From an uncultured Bacteroidota bacterium (GTDB taxonomy: Bacteria > Bacteroidota > Bacteroidia > Chitinophagales > Chitinophagaceae), in contig CAILUU010000002.1 in assembly GCA_903837525.1 (NCBI GenBank), positions 1-64,000 of the forward strand: 64,000 nt of DNA, written 5' to 3'. The first letter of the stretch is position 1. Each line of letters begins with the position of its first letter. The position numbers and the translations under genes are program-made. The notes under the pieces were generated by a model. It did not search any database and was not told where the DNA came from. It saw only the letters and a program-made list of their open reading frames with translations. Of the stretch, positions 1 through 9,599 are shown one piece after another.

Positions 1-1
1 G

Positions 2-2806
2 AAAAAAGAAGCTATTACTGGAGCTGTTTCTCGAATAGGAGCTGAGCAGTTAGAACAAAGGCTTACTACAAACATATCGCAAGCGTTAGCTGGTGCTGCA
101 CCCGGCATTGCAGCAACTACTGGTAATGGTCAACCCGGTAGCGCAGCAGCATTACGTATAAGAGGCTTTGGCTCAGTAAATGCAAGTTCGGCACCTTTAT
201 AGGTTGTTGATGGATTTCCATATGGAGGAGATATTAGTGATATTAACACTAATGATATAGAGAGTATTACACTTTTGAAAGATGCTTCATCAACAGCACT
301 TTATGGTGCAAGAGCGGCTAATGGTGTCGTTGTTATCACAACAAAAAAAGGAAGAACAGTTAAGCCAGAAATCAGATTATTTGCAAATTACGGTTTATCA
401 AGCCGAGGCATTCAAGAATATGAAACTGTAGGTACTTTTGATTACTACCCATTAATGTGGCAAGCATTAAAAAATGGTTTAGTGTATCCAGTTACAGGTG
501 TTGGTCAAACAGATGCTGTCGCCTCCACTAATGCTTCTAATACCATTGCAACTCAATTAATATATAACCCTTTTAATGTGCCTAACAACCAAGTTGTAGG
601 GGTAGATGGTAAAATGAACCCTAGTGCACAATTATTATACAACGATTTTAATTGGTTTAACGGAATAGAGCGTATCGGACCAAGGAAAGAAGTAGGGTTT
701 AGTGTTTCATCTAAAGCAAACAAGTCAGACTACACTTTTTCTTTAAATTATTTAAAAGACGAAGGGTTTGTTATTCGGTCCGATTTTCAAAGAGTAAACG
801 GCCGTATTGCAGTTAATTCTCAAATTAATAGTTGGTTAAAGGCTGGAGTAAATGTAACAGCAAATTTTGTAAACTCAAACCAAGCTGCTGGTGATGGTTC
901 TAATACATTCATAAATCCATTTGTTTTTGCAAGGGGTATTGCGCCTATATACCCGGTAAGAGCATATACCACAGCTGGTGCACCAGTTTTAGACGCATTT
1001 GGTACTCAATGGTACGATTTTGGGATTCACCCAGGCGCCATTAACAGACCAACTGGTGGTTCTCCCGGTCGTCATATATTATATGAATCATTGCTTAATG
1101 AAAATGTGCAAAAAAGAAATAGTATAATTGCAAGAACTAATTTAGAAATTAAATTAGCACCAGGCTTAACGTACACCCCTAACGTAGGTATTGATATAAT
1201 AAATCAACGAAACAATACATTCCAAAATAAAATAGTTGGAGATGGTGTTACCTCTGGAGGATATGCTAGCGTATCTTCAAATGAGTTTAGAACATTTTCT
1301 GTAAATAATTTAATAAATTACACTAAACGATTTGGTAAACATGAAATTACTGCTTTAGCAGGTCATGAAATTCAAAAAACGGATGATCAATTTTTTAGTG
1401 GCTCTAGGAGAGGTATAAATTTGGATGGCAATATTCAATTAGCAAATTTTGTTGTTTTAAATGGTGTAGATGGTTCTATTAATAGATTAAGAAGAGAAGC
1501 TTACTTATCTAGGTTAAATTATGGGTATTCAAAAAAATACTATTTAGATTTATCTTATAGAAGAGACGCCTCATCACGTTTTTCACCAGATAGCAGATGG
1601 GGAGATTTTTATTCTGTAGGAGCTTCTTGGATTTTAAACAAAGAGAAATTTTTACAAAACGCTAGTTGGATTGACAATTTAAAATTAAGAGCTTCTTATG
1701 GTACAGTAGGGAATGATGCCTTAGATACTTATTTTGAATATCAAGCATTATACTCATTAGGGTATAACAATGCAGGAGAGCCAGGAGCTATTGCCTCTAA
1801 ACTTACAAATCCAAAATTAACTTGGGAGGTAAATAAAACGGCAAACATAGGTTTAGAGTTTGGCTTCCTTAACAGAATAAGCGGTACTGTAGAGTATTTT
1901 GATAGAGGCTCTTCAGACTTATTATTTGATGTACCATTAGGATTATCGTCAATTATTACAACTATCACACAAAATATTGGTTCAATGTCTAATAGAGGCG
2001 TTGAAGCTCAATTAAATGTAGATGTGGTTAAGAAAAAAGATTTTGTATGGGATGTACAACTTAACATAACATCATTAAAAAATATCATTACTAAATTACC
2101 TAACAGCTTGCCTATTACGCAAGGAACAAAAAGATTAGAAGAGGGTAGAGATATTTTTGCTTTTTATCTTAGAAAATGGTACGGAGTTGACCCAGCAGAT
2201 GGTGCAGGCTTATTCCGTGCTTTACCAGGAACTCCCTTAGGTGCTACAGTAAGAGTAACACCAAAAGGTGATACTGTAACTACAAATCCAAATCTTGCAG
2301 CATTGGGCTACAGTGGAAGCTCTATCCCTAAGTTTTTTGGCTCATTTACCAATACATTTACGTATAAAAACTTTTCATTATCATTTTTAGTAAACTATCA
2401 AGTAGGAGGTAAATTCTACGATGGTAACTATGCAGGCTTAATGGGCACTGCTTATGGTAGAACATTGCATGTTGACAATTTAGGAGCATGGAAAAAACCA
2501 GGCGATATTGCAACTATACCTCGTTTAGATATTAACCAAACAGCTAACTTTAATTCACAATCTGATAGATGGTTAATTGATGCTAGTTACTTAAACATTA
2601 GGAACGTAACATTCACTTATAAATTACCAAGTGCTCAAGCAGAAAAATTGGGTTTAACTCAAGCTAGATTTTTTGTTGGTGGTGAAAACCTTCAAATTTT
2701 TTCAAAACGTAAAGGTTTAAACCCAGCAGAAAGTTTTAACGGTACAAATAGTGCAGTATATACTCCTAACCGATTAATAAACATGGGCGTTAATGTTGGG
2801 TTCTAA
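2..2806 (+). pseudogene. SusC/RagA-type TonB-linked outer-membrane receptor, 5' end outside window, in-frame amber stop
   Basis: This would be the beta-barrel that imports glycans or peptides across the outer membrane together with the SusD lipoprotein that follows. The same frame is open from base 2 and reads through a typical TonB plug: RIRGFGSVNASSAPL, then TAG at 200-202, then [10 protein letters not shown] and [20 protein letters not shown]. Related proteins have APLYVVDG at this point, so the TAG replaces a Tyr codon (TAT or TAC). The barrel continues without interruption to a terminal Phe (MGVNVGF), as outer-membrane barrels do. The longest stop-free part is 843 codons from a TTG at 275, but that TTG lies inside the plug and cannot be the natural start. 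The stop may be a real mutation or a single-base sequence error. The family assignment is firm; whether the gene is functional is uncertain. Confidence 0.9.
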
Positions 2807-2863
2807 ATAAAAAATTATTGAATTCGCTATTAATCAAATAGCATTTAACAAAAAATAAATACA

Positions 2864-4354
2864 ATGAAAAAATTACTTTTCTTATTAATTACAATTGCAG
2901 CATTAGCATCTTGTAAAAAAGAATATTTTGACGCTGGTCCTACTGGTAGTGTTGATGATGCCTCTATTTATGCTACTACCACTAATGCTTCTAATGTAAT
3001 AAATGGTGTTTACCGTTATTTATATACAAGATTTGATAACCAAAATACCCCTGGGCAAGGCGGTGTAATGCTTATGTTAGATTTTATGTGTGAGGATGTA
3101 CATCAAGCTTTGGCAAGTTGGTATACACCTGGTAATGGTACTGGTGGATGGGTAAATCATAGAAATGATTCTTACGCTTACGTAGCATATCCCTTTAGGA
3201 TGTATTACCGTTGTATTGGTAACTCAAATGCATTAATAGATAATATTGATAACGCTGTTGGTGTACAGGCAGATAAAAATAGATTAAAGGCAGAGGCGTT
3301 AGCTATGAGAGCATGGAGTTATTTTAACCTAGTACAGATATATGCAAAGCGCTACGATTCTACAGCCATTCCAAATACTCAACTTGGAGTTTCTATGCCA
3401 TTAAAAGCTACCGACCAAAAACTACCACGTTCTACAGTAGAGGAGGTATATGCTCAAATTAATAAAGATTTAAATGATGCAGTTGCTTTGTTTGCTACAG
3501 CCTCTGCTCCAAGTGCGGCAAATCCTAAGTCTCATTTAAGATTAATTTCTACCCATGCTTTAATTGCAAGGGTAGCATTAACTCAACAATATTATAATAA
3601 GGCAATTTTAGCAGCGCAACAAGTAATAGCCTTAGGTGGTACTTCGTTAATGACGAATGCAGAATACCAATCAGGATTTAATAACATTAATAACCCAGAG
3701 TGGATATGGGGTGCTTTTGTGCAAGATGATCAAGGAGATACTTTCGGTTCTTATCTGGCACAAATATCTATGGACGGTAATACGAGTTATATTAGAGGTG
3801 TACCAAAAAGAATTAATCAAGCATTGTTTGATTGGATACCTGCTACTGATGTTAGAAAAACAATGTGGGAGCCAGCACCTACTGCTGTTAATTTTCCATT
3901 ACCTACAACAGCGTTTGCTCGTACACCTTACATGAGTAGAAAATTTAAGATTAAAACTCTACCTACTATTGGCGATGTGCCTTATATTAGGCTTGCCGAA
4001 ATGTATTTAATAATTGCAGAAGCTAATGCAAGGTTAGGCAGAGAAGTACCAGCAAGAGCTGCACTTTTTACATTGGCTGTAAATAGAAATCCTAGTTATG
4101 TATTAAGCACAAATACAGGGACAGCTTTAATTACAGAAATATTAAATAGTAGAAGAGTAGAGTTTTGGGCAGAGGGGTTACGTTGGTACGATTTAAAAAG
4201 ATTAAACTTACCATTGGATAGAACAGTTGTTCCAAACTATGTATCAGCTTCTGCTGGTGGCGTACTACAAATACCAGCCGGTGATAATTTATGGCAATTT
4301 GCAATTCCACTTTCTGAGTTGCAAGCAAATCCTAATTCTGTTCCAAATCCGTAA
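2864..4354 (+). CDS. SusD/RagB-family nutrient-binding outer-membrane lipoprotein
   Basis: A 496-residue partner of the preceding SusC barrel. It should sit on the cell surface, bind the substrate and act as a lid over the barrel. The N-terminus MKKLLFLLITIAALASCKKE is a lipoprotein signal with lipobox LASC and lipidated Cys at residue 17. The middle carries SusD-type tetratricopeptide-like helices (AEALAMRAWSYFNLVQIYA) and the C-terminal third has the usual RLAEMYLIIAEANARLG and ILNSRRVEFWAEGLRWYDLKR motifs. It starts 57 bases after susC ends and is probably cotranscribed with it. A strong hairpin terminator follows. No glycoside hydrolase or sigma/anti-sigma pair is visible nearby, so the substrate cannot be named. 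Confidence 0.95.
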   Translation: MKKLLFLLITIAALASCKKEYFDAGPTGSVDDASIYATTTNASNVINGVYRYLYTRFDNQNTPGQGGVMLMLDFMCEDVHQALASWYTPGNGTGGWVNHRNDSYAYVAYPFRMYYRCIGNSNALIDNIDNAVGVQADKNRLKAEALAMRAWSYFNLVQIYAKRYDSTAIPNTQLGVSMPLKATDQKLPRSTVEEVYAQINKDLNDAVALFATASAPSAANPKSHLRLISTHALIARVALTQQYYNKAILAAQQVIALGGTSLMTNAEYQSGFNNINNPEWIWGAFVQDDQGDTFGSYLAQISMDGNTSYIRGVPKRINQALFDWIPATDVRKTMWEPAPTAVNFPLPTTAFARTPYMSRKFKIKTLPTIGDVPYIRLAEMYLIIAEANARLGREVPARAALFTLAVNRNPSYVLSTNTGTALITEILNSRRVEFWAEGLRWYDLKRLNLPLDRTVVPNYVSASAGGVLQIPAGDNLWQFAIPLSELQANPNSVPNP

Positions 4355-4368
4355 TATATTATAATTCT

Positions 4369-4405
4369 AAAAAAAGGTTGCTTCTACTTGAAGCAACCTT
4401 TTTTT
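4369..4405. terminator. Bidirectional rho-independent terminator
   Basis: A run of A, GGTTGCTTC, loop TACTT, GAAGCAACC and a run of T form a near-perfect stem that also pairs its A and T flanks. It lies between the convergent susD and TlpA-like genes and can stop transcription from both sides. Confidence 0.88.
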
Positions 4406-4417
4406 ATGTGTATTTTT

Positions 4418-5551
4418 TTACTTCAACAACTCTGCCAGTTTACTTTGTAACTGAGGCCCTCTTAAATTGCTTGCAATAATTTCGCCATTGGGGTTTAGTA
4501 AAACGTTATAGGGAATACCTTCAATACCATAGTCAGCTACTACACTACTTCTCCATTGTTGTAAATCGCTAATATGCTTCCATGTTAAATTATCGGTTTT
4601 TATAGCATTTAACCAAGCCGTTTTATCGTTATCAAGCGATACACCAAGCATTGTAAAATTTTTATCTTTAAAGGTATTGTAAGCGGCTACCACATTAGGG
4701 TTTTCGCCACGGCAAGGTCCACACCAACTTGCCCAAAAATCTACCAAAACATATTTACCTTTTAAGCTACTTAAACTAAATGATTTTCCTTGGGTATCGG
4801 GCATTGTAATTTCTGGTGCTTGTTTACCAGTTGGTGCAGTTTCTTTTACTGCGTTACTTTTTGCTACCATGGCATTAAACTGTGCTACAATAGTTTCAAT
4901 ACCGTTATGGCCTTTAAAACGAGTAGTTAAATTTGCCACAGGCTTTTCTAATAACTTAGGGTCAACGTTTTGGGTATATCCTAATGCAAATAATGCCATT
5001 ATAGGGTTGCTAGTGGTATCAATATAGTTTACAATAAAGTTTTTGTAATCGGCTTTTGTTAATTCAAATTTATCGTTGTCAGCTTTTTTAATACTATCCG
5101 TAACCTTACCGCCATTATTTAATTCCACTTTATTACCCTGCTCATTTAATGCAGTATTGTAGCCATCCATTTTAGTAGCAAACTGTTTTAATAAAGCATT
5201 AGCCGGGCTAATAAAAGTTGGCCATTTCAGTGTAGTATCTTTAGCATCTACTGTAAAGGCTATTACTGGCTTATCATTAATAAAAAAGTAAGTATCTTTT
5301 TCGTTTTCAAAACGAACACGGTATAAGCCTTGCTCTGGCGCTATAGAAGAGAGAGAAAACTTGCCTTCTTTTAACTCTGCAGTATCTACAATTGTTGCTG
5401 CTTTATTGCTAAAATATAACTCTTCTAAATACACCTGTTGATTGGGTATATTTTTAACGTTAGCATTTACGGTAAATTTTCCTTTTACATCTTCGTTGGT
5501 ACAACTAAATAAAAGGAAGCAAATGGAAAGAATTGAAAGTGTTTTTTTCAT
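4418..5551 (-). CDS. TlpA-like lipoprotein with DUF4369 and thioredoxin domains
   Basis: A periplasm-facing thiol:disulfide oxidoreductase of the AhpC/TSA-Redoxin type, 377 residues from the chosen start. The start is set at MKKTLSILSICFLLFSC because this gives a clean lipoprotein signal with lipobox LFSC; the frame stays open 21 codons further upstream but that part is not signal-like. Residues ~20-230 resemble the DUF4369 sandwich domain that Bacteroidota couple to such thioredoxins. The C-terminal domain has GKYVLVDFWASWCGPC with the CxxC redox pair, and the cis-Pro region GIEGIPYNVLLNPNG. It is the last gene of a minus-strand run downstream of alaS. The electron partner is unknown. Confidence 0.9.
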   Translation of the reverse strand: MKKTLSILSICFLLFSCTNEDVKGKFTVNANVKNIPNQQVYLEELYFSNKAATIVDTAELKEGKFSLSSIAPEQGLYRVRFENEKDTYFFINDKPVIAFTVDAKDTTLKWPTFISPANALLKQFATKMDGYNTALNEQGNKVELNNGGKVTDSIKKADNDKFELTKADYKNFIVNYIDTTSNPIMALFALGYTQNVDPKLLEKPVANLTTRFKGHNGIETIVAQFNAMVAKSNAVKETAPTGKQAPEITMPDTQGKSFSLSSLKGKYVLVDFWASWCGPCRGENPNVVAAYNTFKDKNFTMLGVSLDNDKTAWLNAIKTDNLTWKHISDLQQWRSSVVADYGIEGIPYNVLLNPNGEIIASNLRGPQLQSKLAELLK

Positions 5552-5786
5552 TTTTATTTTTGTTTTTACCATCAAAAATGGTAATATTTTTTTTGTTAAT
5601 GGTAATATCATCATCTTTAAATTCTATTAATGGGTTACCGTTAATACTAACTTTATCGCCGTTGCAGCGTATTACAATTTCCTGCCTTTGCTTTTTTGAT
5701 GGGTTTTGCTCATCTATTCTTTTTTCAATAATTAATTGCTTATCTTCTTGTGCAAGGGCAGAAAGTGAAAGAAGGATGAATGCACC
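5505..5786 (-). pseudogene. Relic of a small secreted protein, no usable start
   Basis: On the minus strand a frame of 93 codons begins GAFILLSLSALAQEDKQ, which reads as the end of a signal peptide with an AQ-type cleavage site. It continues EIVIRCNGDKVSINGNPLIE and DDDITINKKNI. There is no ATG, GTG or TTG after the TAG at 5787-5789 that could start it. Upstream of that TAG the same frame reads LESISSF, which would complete a signal peptide if the TAG were a sense codon. The 3' end overlaps the start of the TlpA-like gene in another frame. The most likely reading is a decayed secreted protein with an N-terminal nonsense mutation and a lost tail. Confidence 0.5.
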
Positions 5787-5832
5787 CTAAAAAGAGCTAA
5801 TACTTTCTAAAAATATAATGTAGTTAATGGCA

Positions 5833-8454
5833 TTACAATAAAGCCTTCACCCTTTCAATCACTTCTCTCAATCCACCAACATCTTGCCCACCTGCAGTAG
5901 CCAAAGTTTTTTGTCCGCCGCCACCGCCTTTTATTAGCGGAGCAATATGTTCTTTAATAATTTTACTTGCGTCTAAATTTTTTGCTGCAACAACTGTATC
6001 GCTAATGCCAACAGCTACAAAAGGTTTACCATCTATATTGCAACAAAGTACAGCTACGTAGTCGTTTAATTTTGTTTTTAAATCAAAGCACAGCTTTTTA
6101 AGGTTATCGGCACTGCTTACTTCTACGATGTCTCCTATAAACGTAATGTTGTTAATTATTTCATCTTTTTGCAAAAGCTCATTTCTTAATACCACTAATT
6201 GCCTTGCTTCCAACGCTTCAATATGTTTTTTAAGAGAGGTGTTTTCGGCTTGTAAATTTTCTATAGATTTTGCTATGTCTGCTGGGTTTTTTAATAGCCC
6301 GCCGATTTCATTGATTACCTCAAAATTTTGATTGACATACTTTTCAGCAGCCTTACCACAAACGGCTTCTATTCTTCGAACACCAGCAGCAATAGCACTT
6401 TCGCTGGTAATTTTAAACAAACCTAATTCGCCTGTGTGGCCTACATGTGAACCACCGCAAAGTTCAATACTATACTTTTCATCCATTATTACCACCCTTA
6501 CTGTATCGCCATATTTTTCGCCAAACAATGCCATTGCTCCTAATGCCACTGCATCATCTTTTTTCATTTCTTTAATTACAATAGGTATGTTTTGACGAAT
6601 TTTTTCGTTTACCAGTTTTTCTACCCCTGCAATTTCGGCATCTGTAACTTTTGCAAAATGACTAAAATCAAATCGTAAATACTCTTCGTTATTTAAACTT
6701 CCTTTTTGTGCTACATGGTTGCCTAATATTTGGCGTAACGCCGCTTGCATTAAATGGGTAACGCTGTGGTGAACGGTAATTTCTTTTCTTCTGTCGGCAT
6801 CAACAAGTGCAATTACTTCACCATACATTTCTGGTAAAATACTTTCTGTAAAATGAATAATTAAATCATTTTCTTTCTTTGTATCAATCACTTTCAACTC
6901 TCCACTATCCATTTTCAACTCTCCACTATCACCAACCTGTCCACCGCTTTCGGCATAAAATGGAGTGTTTTCCAAAACTATTTGATACAGTTCTTTTCCC
7001 TTACCACTAACTTTTCTGTACTTAACAATTTTTGTTTTAGCTTCTAAACTATCATAACCTACAAAGGTTGTTTTGGCAACAGTGTTTACGTTAATCCAAT
7101 CTTCGATTTCTAATGCCGTGGCCGTTCTTCCTCTTTCTTGTTGTTCTTTTCTTGCTGCTTCATAACCTTCTTCATCAACCGCTAAGTTGTTTTCAGCTGC
7201 AATAAGTTTGGTAAGGTCAATAGGAAAACCAAAGGTATCATTCAACTCAAAGGCACTTCTGCCATCAATAATTTTTGATGATTGAGATGCCGTAATAACA
7301 TCTTCAATTCTTTTTAACCCTTTGTCTAACGTTCTCAAAAAAGCTTCCTCTTCTTCCTTTATAACTTTTGCAACAAAGGTTTCTTGCGCTTTTAATTCGG
7401 GAAAAACATTCTCAAACTGTGTAGCAATAATTGGAAGTAATTGATGCAATAACGGTTGTTTATAATTCAAGTAAGAATAATAGTAACGAATAGCCCGGCG
7501 TAAAATACGGCGGACAACATAGCCTGCACCTGTGTTGCTAGGCAATTGCCCATCGGCAATGGTAAAACTTATTGCTCTTATATGATCGGCTAAAACTCTA
7601 AAGGCAACCGACTCTTTACTATCATCGGCTTTGTAAATTTTATTTACAATTTCAACTGTTTTACTAATTGTGCCACTAAACACATCCGTATCATAATTAC
7701 TTTGTTTGCCTTGTATTACTCTTACTAATCGTTCAAAACCCATACCTGTATCTACATGTGTGGCCGGTAGCGGCTCTAGGGTTCCATCTTTTTTACGATT
7801 ATATTGTATAAATACATTGTTCCAAATTTCTATTACTTGTGGGTGGTCGTTGTTTACTAAATCTCTTCCTGGTATTTTTGCTCTTTCTTCATTGCTTCTA
7901 CAATCAACATGTATTTCACTACAAGGGCCACAAGGACCAGTATCTCCCATCTCCCAAAAATTATCTTTTTTATTACCATAAACAATTCTGTCTTCTGGTA
8001 AAATTTTCTTCCATTCTACCAATGCAATTTTACTAGATGGGATACCTTCTTTTTCATCGCCCTCAAAAACGGTTACATACAAACGGTCTTTATCTAACTT
8101 ATATACTTCTGTTAACAGCTCCCAACTCCATGCAATGGCTTCTTGTTTAAAATAATCTCCAAAACTCCAATTGCCCAACATTTCAAATAAAGTATGATGG
8201 TAGGTATCTACCCCTACCTCTTCCAAATCGTTATGTTTACCACTAACTCGTAAGCATTTTTGTGTATCGGCAATACGAGGGAAAGGGGCAGGTTTATTAC
8301 CTAAAAAGTAATCTTTAAACTGGTTCATACCAGCATTGGTAAATAAAAGCGTAGGGTCGTTTTTTATAACTACAGGTGCACTTGCTACAATTTTGTGTTG
8401 CTTACTTTCAAAAAAATCTAAAAATGCTTGTCTTATTTCGCTACTAGTCATCAT
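5833..8454 (-). CDS. alaS: Alanyl-tRNA synthetase
   Basis: Charges tRNA-Ala and deacylates mischarged tRNA in the cytoplasm. The 873 residues match the bacterial family. The N-terminal class II core begins with TSSEIRQAFLDFFESKQH and FTNAGMNQFKDYFLG. The editing domain carries the zinc/editing residues HHSVTH and CGGSHVGHTGELG. The C-terminal DHHA1-type domain ends with a glycine-rich HIAPLIKGGGGGQKTLATAG. Two Met codons in a row open the frame; either 8454 or 8451 is possible. Residues ~507-521 contain a tandem heptapeptide (DSGELKM/DSGELKV) made by a 21-nt DNA repeat, placed in the loop after ESGGQVG. A TACCTTTG box on the minus strand at 8517-8524 may be its -7 element. Confidence 0.97.
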   Translation of the reverse strand: MMTSSEIRQAFLDFFESKQHKIVASAPVVIKNDPTLLFTNAGMNQFKDYFLGNKPAPFPRIADTQKCLRVSGKHNDLEEVGVDTYHHTLFEMLGNWSFGDYFKQEAIAWSWELLTEVYKLDKDRLYVTVFEGDEKEGIPSSKIALVEWKKILPEDRIVYGNKKDNFWEMGDTGPCGPCSEIHVDCRSNEERAKIPGRDLVNNDHPQVIEIWNNVFIQYNRKKDGTLEPLPATHVDTGMGFERLVRVIQGKQSNYDTDVFSGTISKTVEIVNKIYKADDSKESVAFRVLADHIRAISFTIADGQLPSNTGAGYVVRRILRRAIRYYYSYLNYKQPLLHQLLPIIATQFENVFPELKAQETFVAKVIKEEEEAFLRTLDKGLKRIEDVITASQSSKIIDGRSAFELNDTFGFPIDLTKLIAAENNLAVDEEGYEAARKEQQERGRTATALEIEDWINVNTVAKTTFVGYDSLEAKTKIVKYRKVSGKGKELYQIVLENTPFYAESGGQVGDSGELKMDSGELKVIDTKKENDLIIHFTESILPEMYGEVIALVDADRRKEITVHHSVTHLMQAALRQILGNHVAQKGSLNNEEYLRFDFSHFAKVTDAEIAGVEKLVNEKIRQNIPIVIKEMKKDDAVALGAMALFGEKYGDTVRVVIMDEKYSIELCGGSHVGHTGELGLFKITSESAIAAGVRRIEAVCGKAAEKYVNQNFEVINEIGGLLKNPADIAKSIENLQAENTSLKKHIEALEARQLVVLRNELLQKDEIINNITFIGDIVEVSSADNLKKLCFDLKTKLNDYVAVLCCNIDGKPFVAVGISDTVVAAKNLDASKIIKEHIAPLIKGGGGGQKTLATAGGQDVGGLREVIERVKALL
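6891..6932. repeat. Period-7 repeat inside alaS (two 21-nt units)
   Basis: Two 21-nt units, each three heptamers: CTTTCAA CTCTCCA CTATCCA, then TTTTCAA CTCTCCA CTATCAC. The units differ at only a few positions. The length is a multiple of three, so the alaS frame is kept and the protein gains a duplicated heptapeptide. Confidence 0.85.
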
Positions 8455-8474
8455 ATTGACGTTATTTATATGAG

Positions 8475-8505
8475 TTGCTTTTTGTGTATTATGTGTTTAT
8501 ATTTG
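8475..8505 (+). promoter_or_regulatory. Candidate Bacteroidota-type promoter of the M23 gene
   Basis: TTG at 8475-8477, a 20-base spacer, and TATATTTG at 8498-8505 fit the Bacteroidota pattern (TTTG near -33, TAnnTTTG near -7). It places transcription start near 8512, about 40 bases before the ATG at 8553. This argues against the longer frame that opens at 8475. Confidence 0.5.
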
Positions 8506-8528
8506 CTATCCATTTACAAAGGTACAAA

Positions 8529-8552
8529 AAAGCCCCTTTAGGGGTTTGGGGC
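8529..8552 (+). repeat. GC-rich hairpin leader abutting a start codon
   Basis: An A-run is followed by GCCCC (8532-8536), TTTA, GGGG (8541-8544), TTT and GGGGC (8548-8552), directly before ATG at 8553. The GCCCC arm can pair with either G-rich arm, giving two mutually exclusive hairpins. A shorter related copy precedes bcp at 27171-27187. Confidence 0.5.
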
Positions 8553-9524
8553 ATGAAAAAAATAAAATATTACTATAACACCAATACGCTCCGGTACGAA
8601 AAACTGGTAACGTCATTACAGCTAAAACTGTTGCGGATATTTGGTTTTATGAGTGCCTTAGCGGTTAGTTGCCTAATTATAATTTCTTTATATAACAAGT
8701 TTGTGCCCAAAGCCACCGATAAAGAAAGTGTGTTAAAGTACGAATTAATGAAAGACAATTATGCTACACTTAACAGTAAGGTAAAATCGTTACAACAGCA
8801 AATGGCCGATTTAGAAAAAAGAGATAATGAGGTATATAGAAGTATTTTTGAAGCCACACCTGTTAGTGATAGTGCCAGAACAAAAGCAATAGAGAAAAAA
8901 AAGGAGCTAGAAAAAATTAGTTTAATGAATGATGATGAGTTAGGGAAAGATATTGCTAAAAATTTAGATAATATAACAGCTAGGGCTACCTATCAATATC
9001 AAAGCTATGCCACTATTGAGCAATTAATAAAAAACCAAGATAGTAAATTAGCTAGTATACCTGCAATACAGCCTTTAAGTAATAAAGAGCTTACACGTAT
9101 TGCTAGTGGCTTTGGCATGCGTATTCATCCTATATATGGCATAGCCAAAATGCATAATGGGCTTGATTTTACAGCCCCACAAGGCACACCTATTTATGCC
9201 ACAGGCGATGGTGTGGTAACTACAGCAGGTGTTGGCGGCGGTGCTGGTAATCATGTAATCATCAACCATGGTTATGGCTACGAAACGGTGTATATGCACA
9301 TGGTGCGCATTAAAACAAGTGTTGGGCAAAAATTAAAACGTGGCGAAGTAATAGGTTGGGTAGGTAATACAGGGGCTAGTACAGGACCCCATTGCCACTA
9401 CGAAGTACATATTAATGGAGAGCCTGTTGATCCTGTTTACTTCTTCTTTAATGATTTAAATGCAGAGCAGTATGATAGACTGTTAAAAATTGCTGCAACA
9501 GGTAGTGCTAAAAGTTTTGATTAA
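8553..9524 (+). CDS. M23-family murein endopeptidase, membrane-anchored with coiled coil
   Basis: Probably cleaves peptidoglycan cross-links in the periplasm, or activates amidases if catalytically weak. From the chosen start (MKKIKYYYNTNTLRYEKL) it has 323 residues: a short cytoplasmic part, one membrane helix (~residues 26-45, FGFMSALAVSCLIIISLY), a coiled coil (~60-130, LMKDNYATLNSKVKSLQQQM) and a C-terminal LytM domain. Zinc ligands and catalytic residues are present: HNGLD and GPHCHYEVH. The start at 8553 is preferred because the 26 codons upstream are not conserved-looking and a promoter covers them. It is divergent from alaS. Bacteroidota carry this architecture commonly. Confidence 0.92.
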   Translation: MKKIKYYYNTNTLRYEKLVTSLQLKLLRIFGFMSALAVSCLIIISLYNKFVPKATDKESVLKYELMKDNYATLNSKVKSLQQQMADLEKRDNEVYRSIFEATPVSDSARTKAIEKKKELEKISLMNDDELGKDIAKNLDNITARATYQYQSYATIEQLIKNQDSKLASIPAIQPLSNKELTRIASGFGMRIHPIYGIAKMHNGLDFTAPQGTPIYATGDGVVTTAGVGGGAGNHVIINHGYGYETVYMHMVRIKTSVGQKLKRGEVIGWVGNTGASTGPHCHYEVHINGEPVDPVYFFFNDLNAEQYDRLLKIAATGSAKSFD

Positions 9525-9599
9525 ACTCCTTTGCCCCCGAAAGAGAAACTAATTTCGAAGAAGATTTAATAAGAAATTATTTTTGTTTAATTTTATAAA

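Noticed and set aside
200-202. TAG recoded as an amino acid (pyrrolysine or stop-codon reassignment)
   Set aside because: Other genes in the window end normally at TAG (for example bases 40593-40595) and no recoding gene or element is visible; a point change is simpler.
8475-8552. Longer N-terminus for the M23 protein (start at 8475)
   Set aside because: A promoter-like TATATTTG and a GC-rich hairpin lie in this stretch, and the residues are not signal-like.
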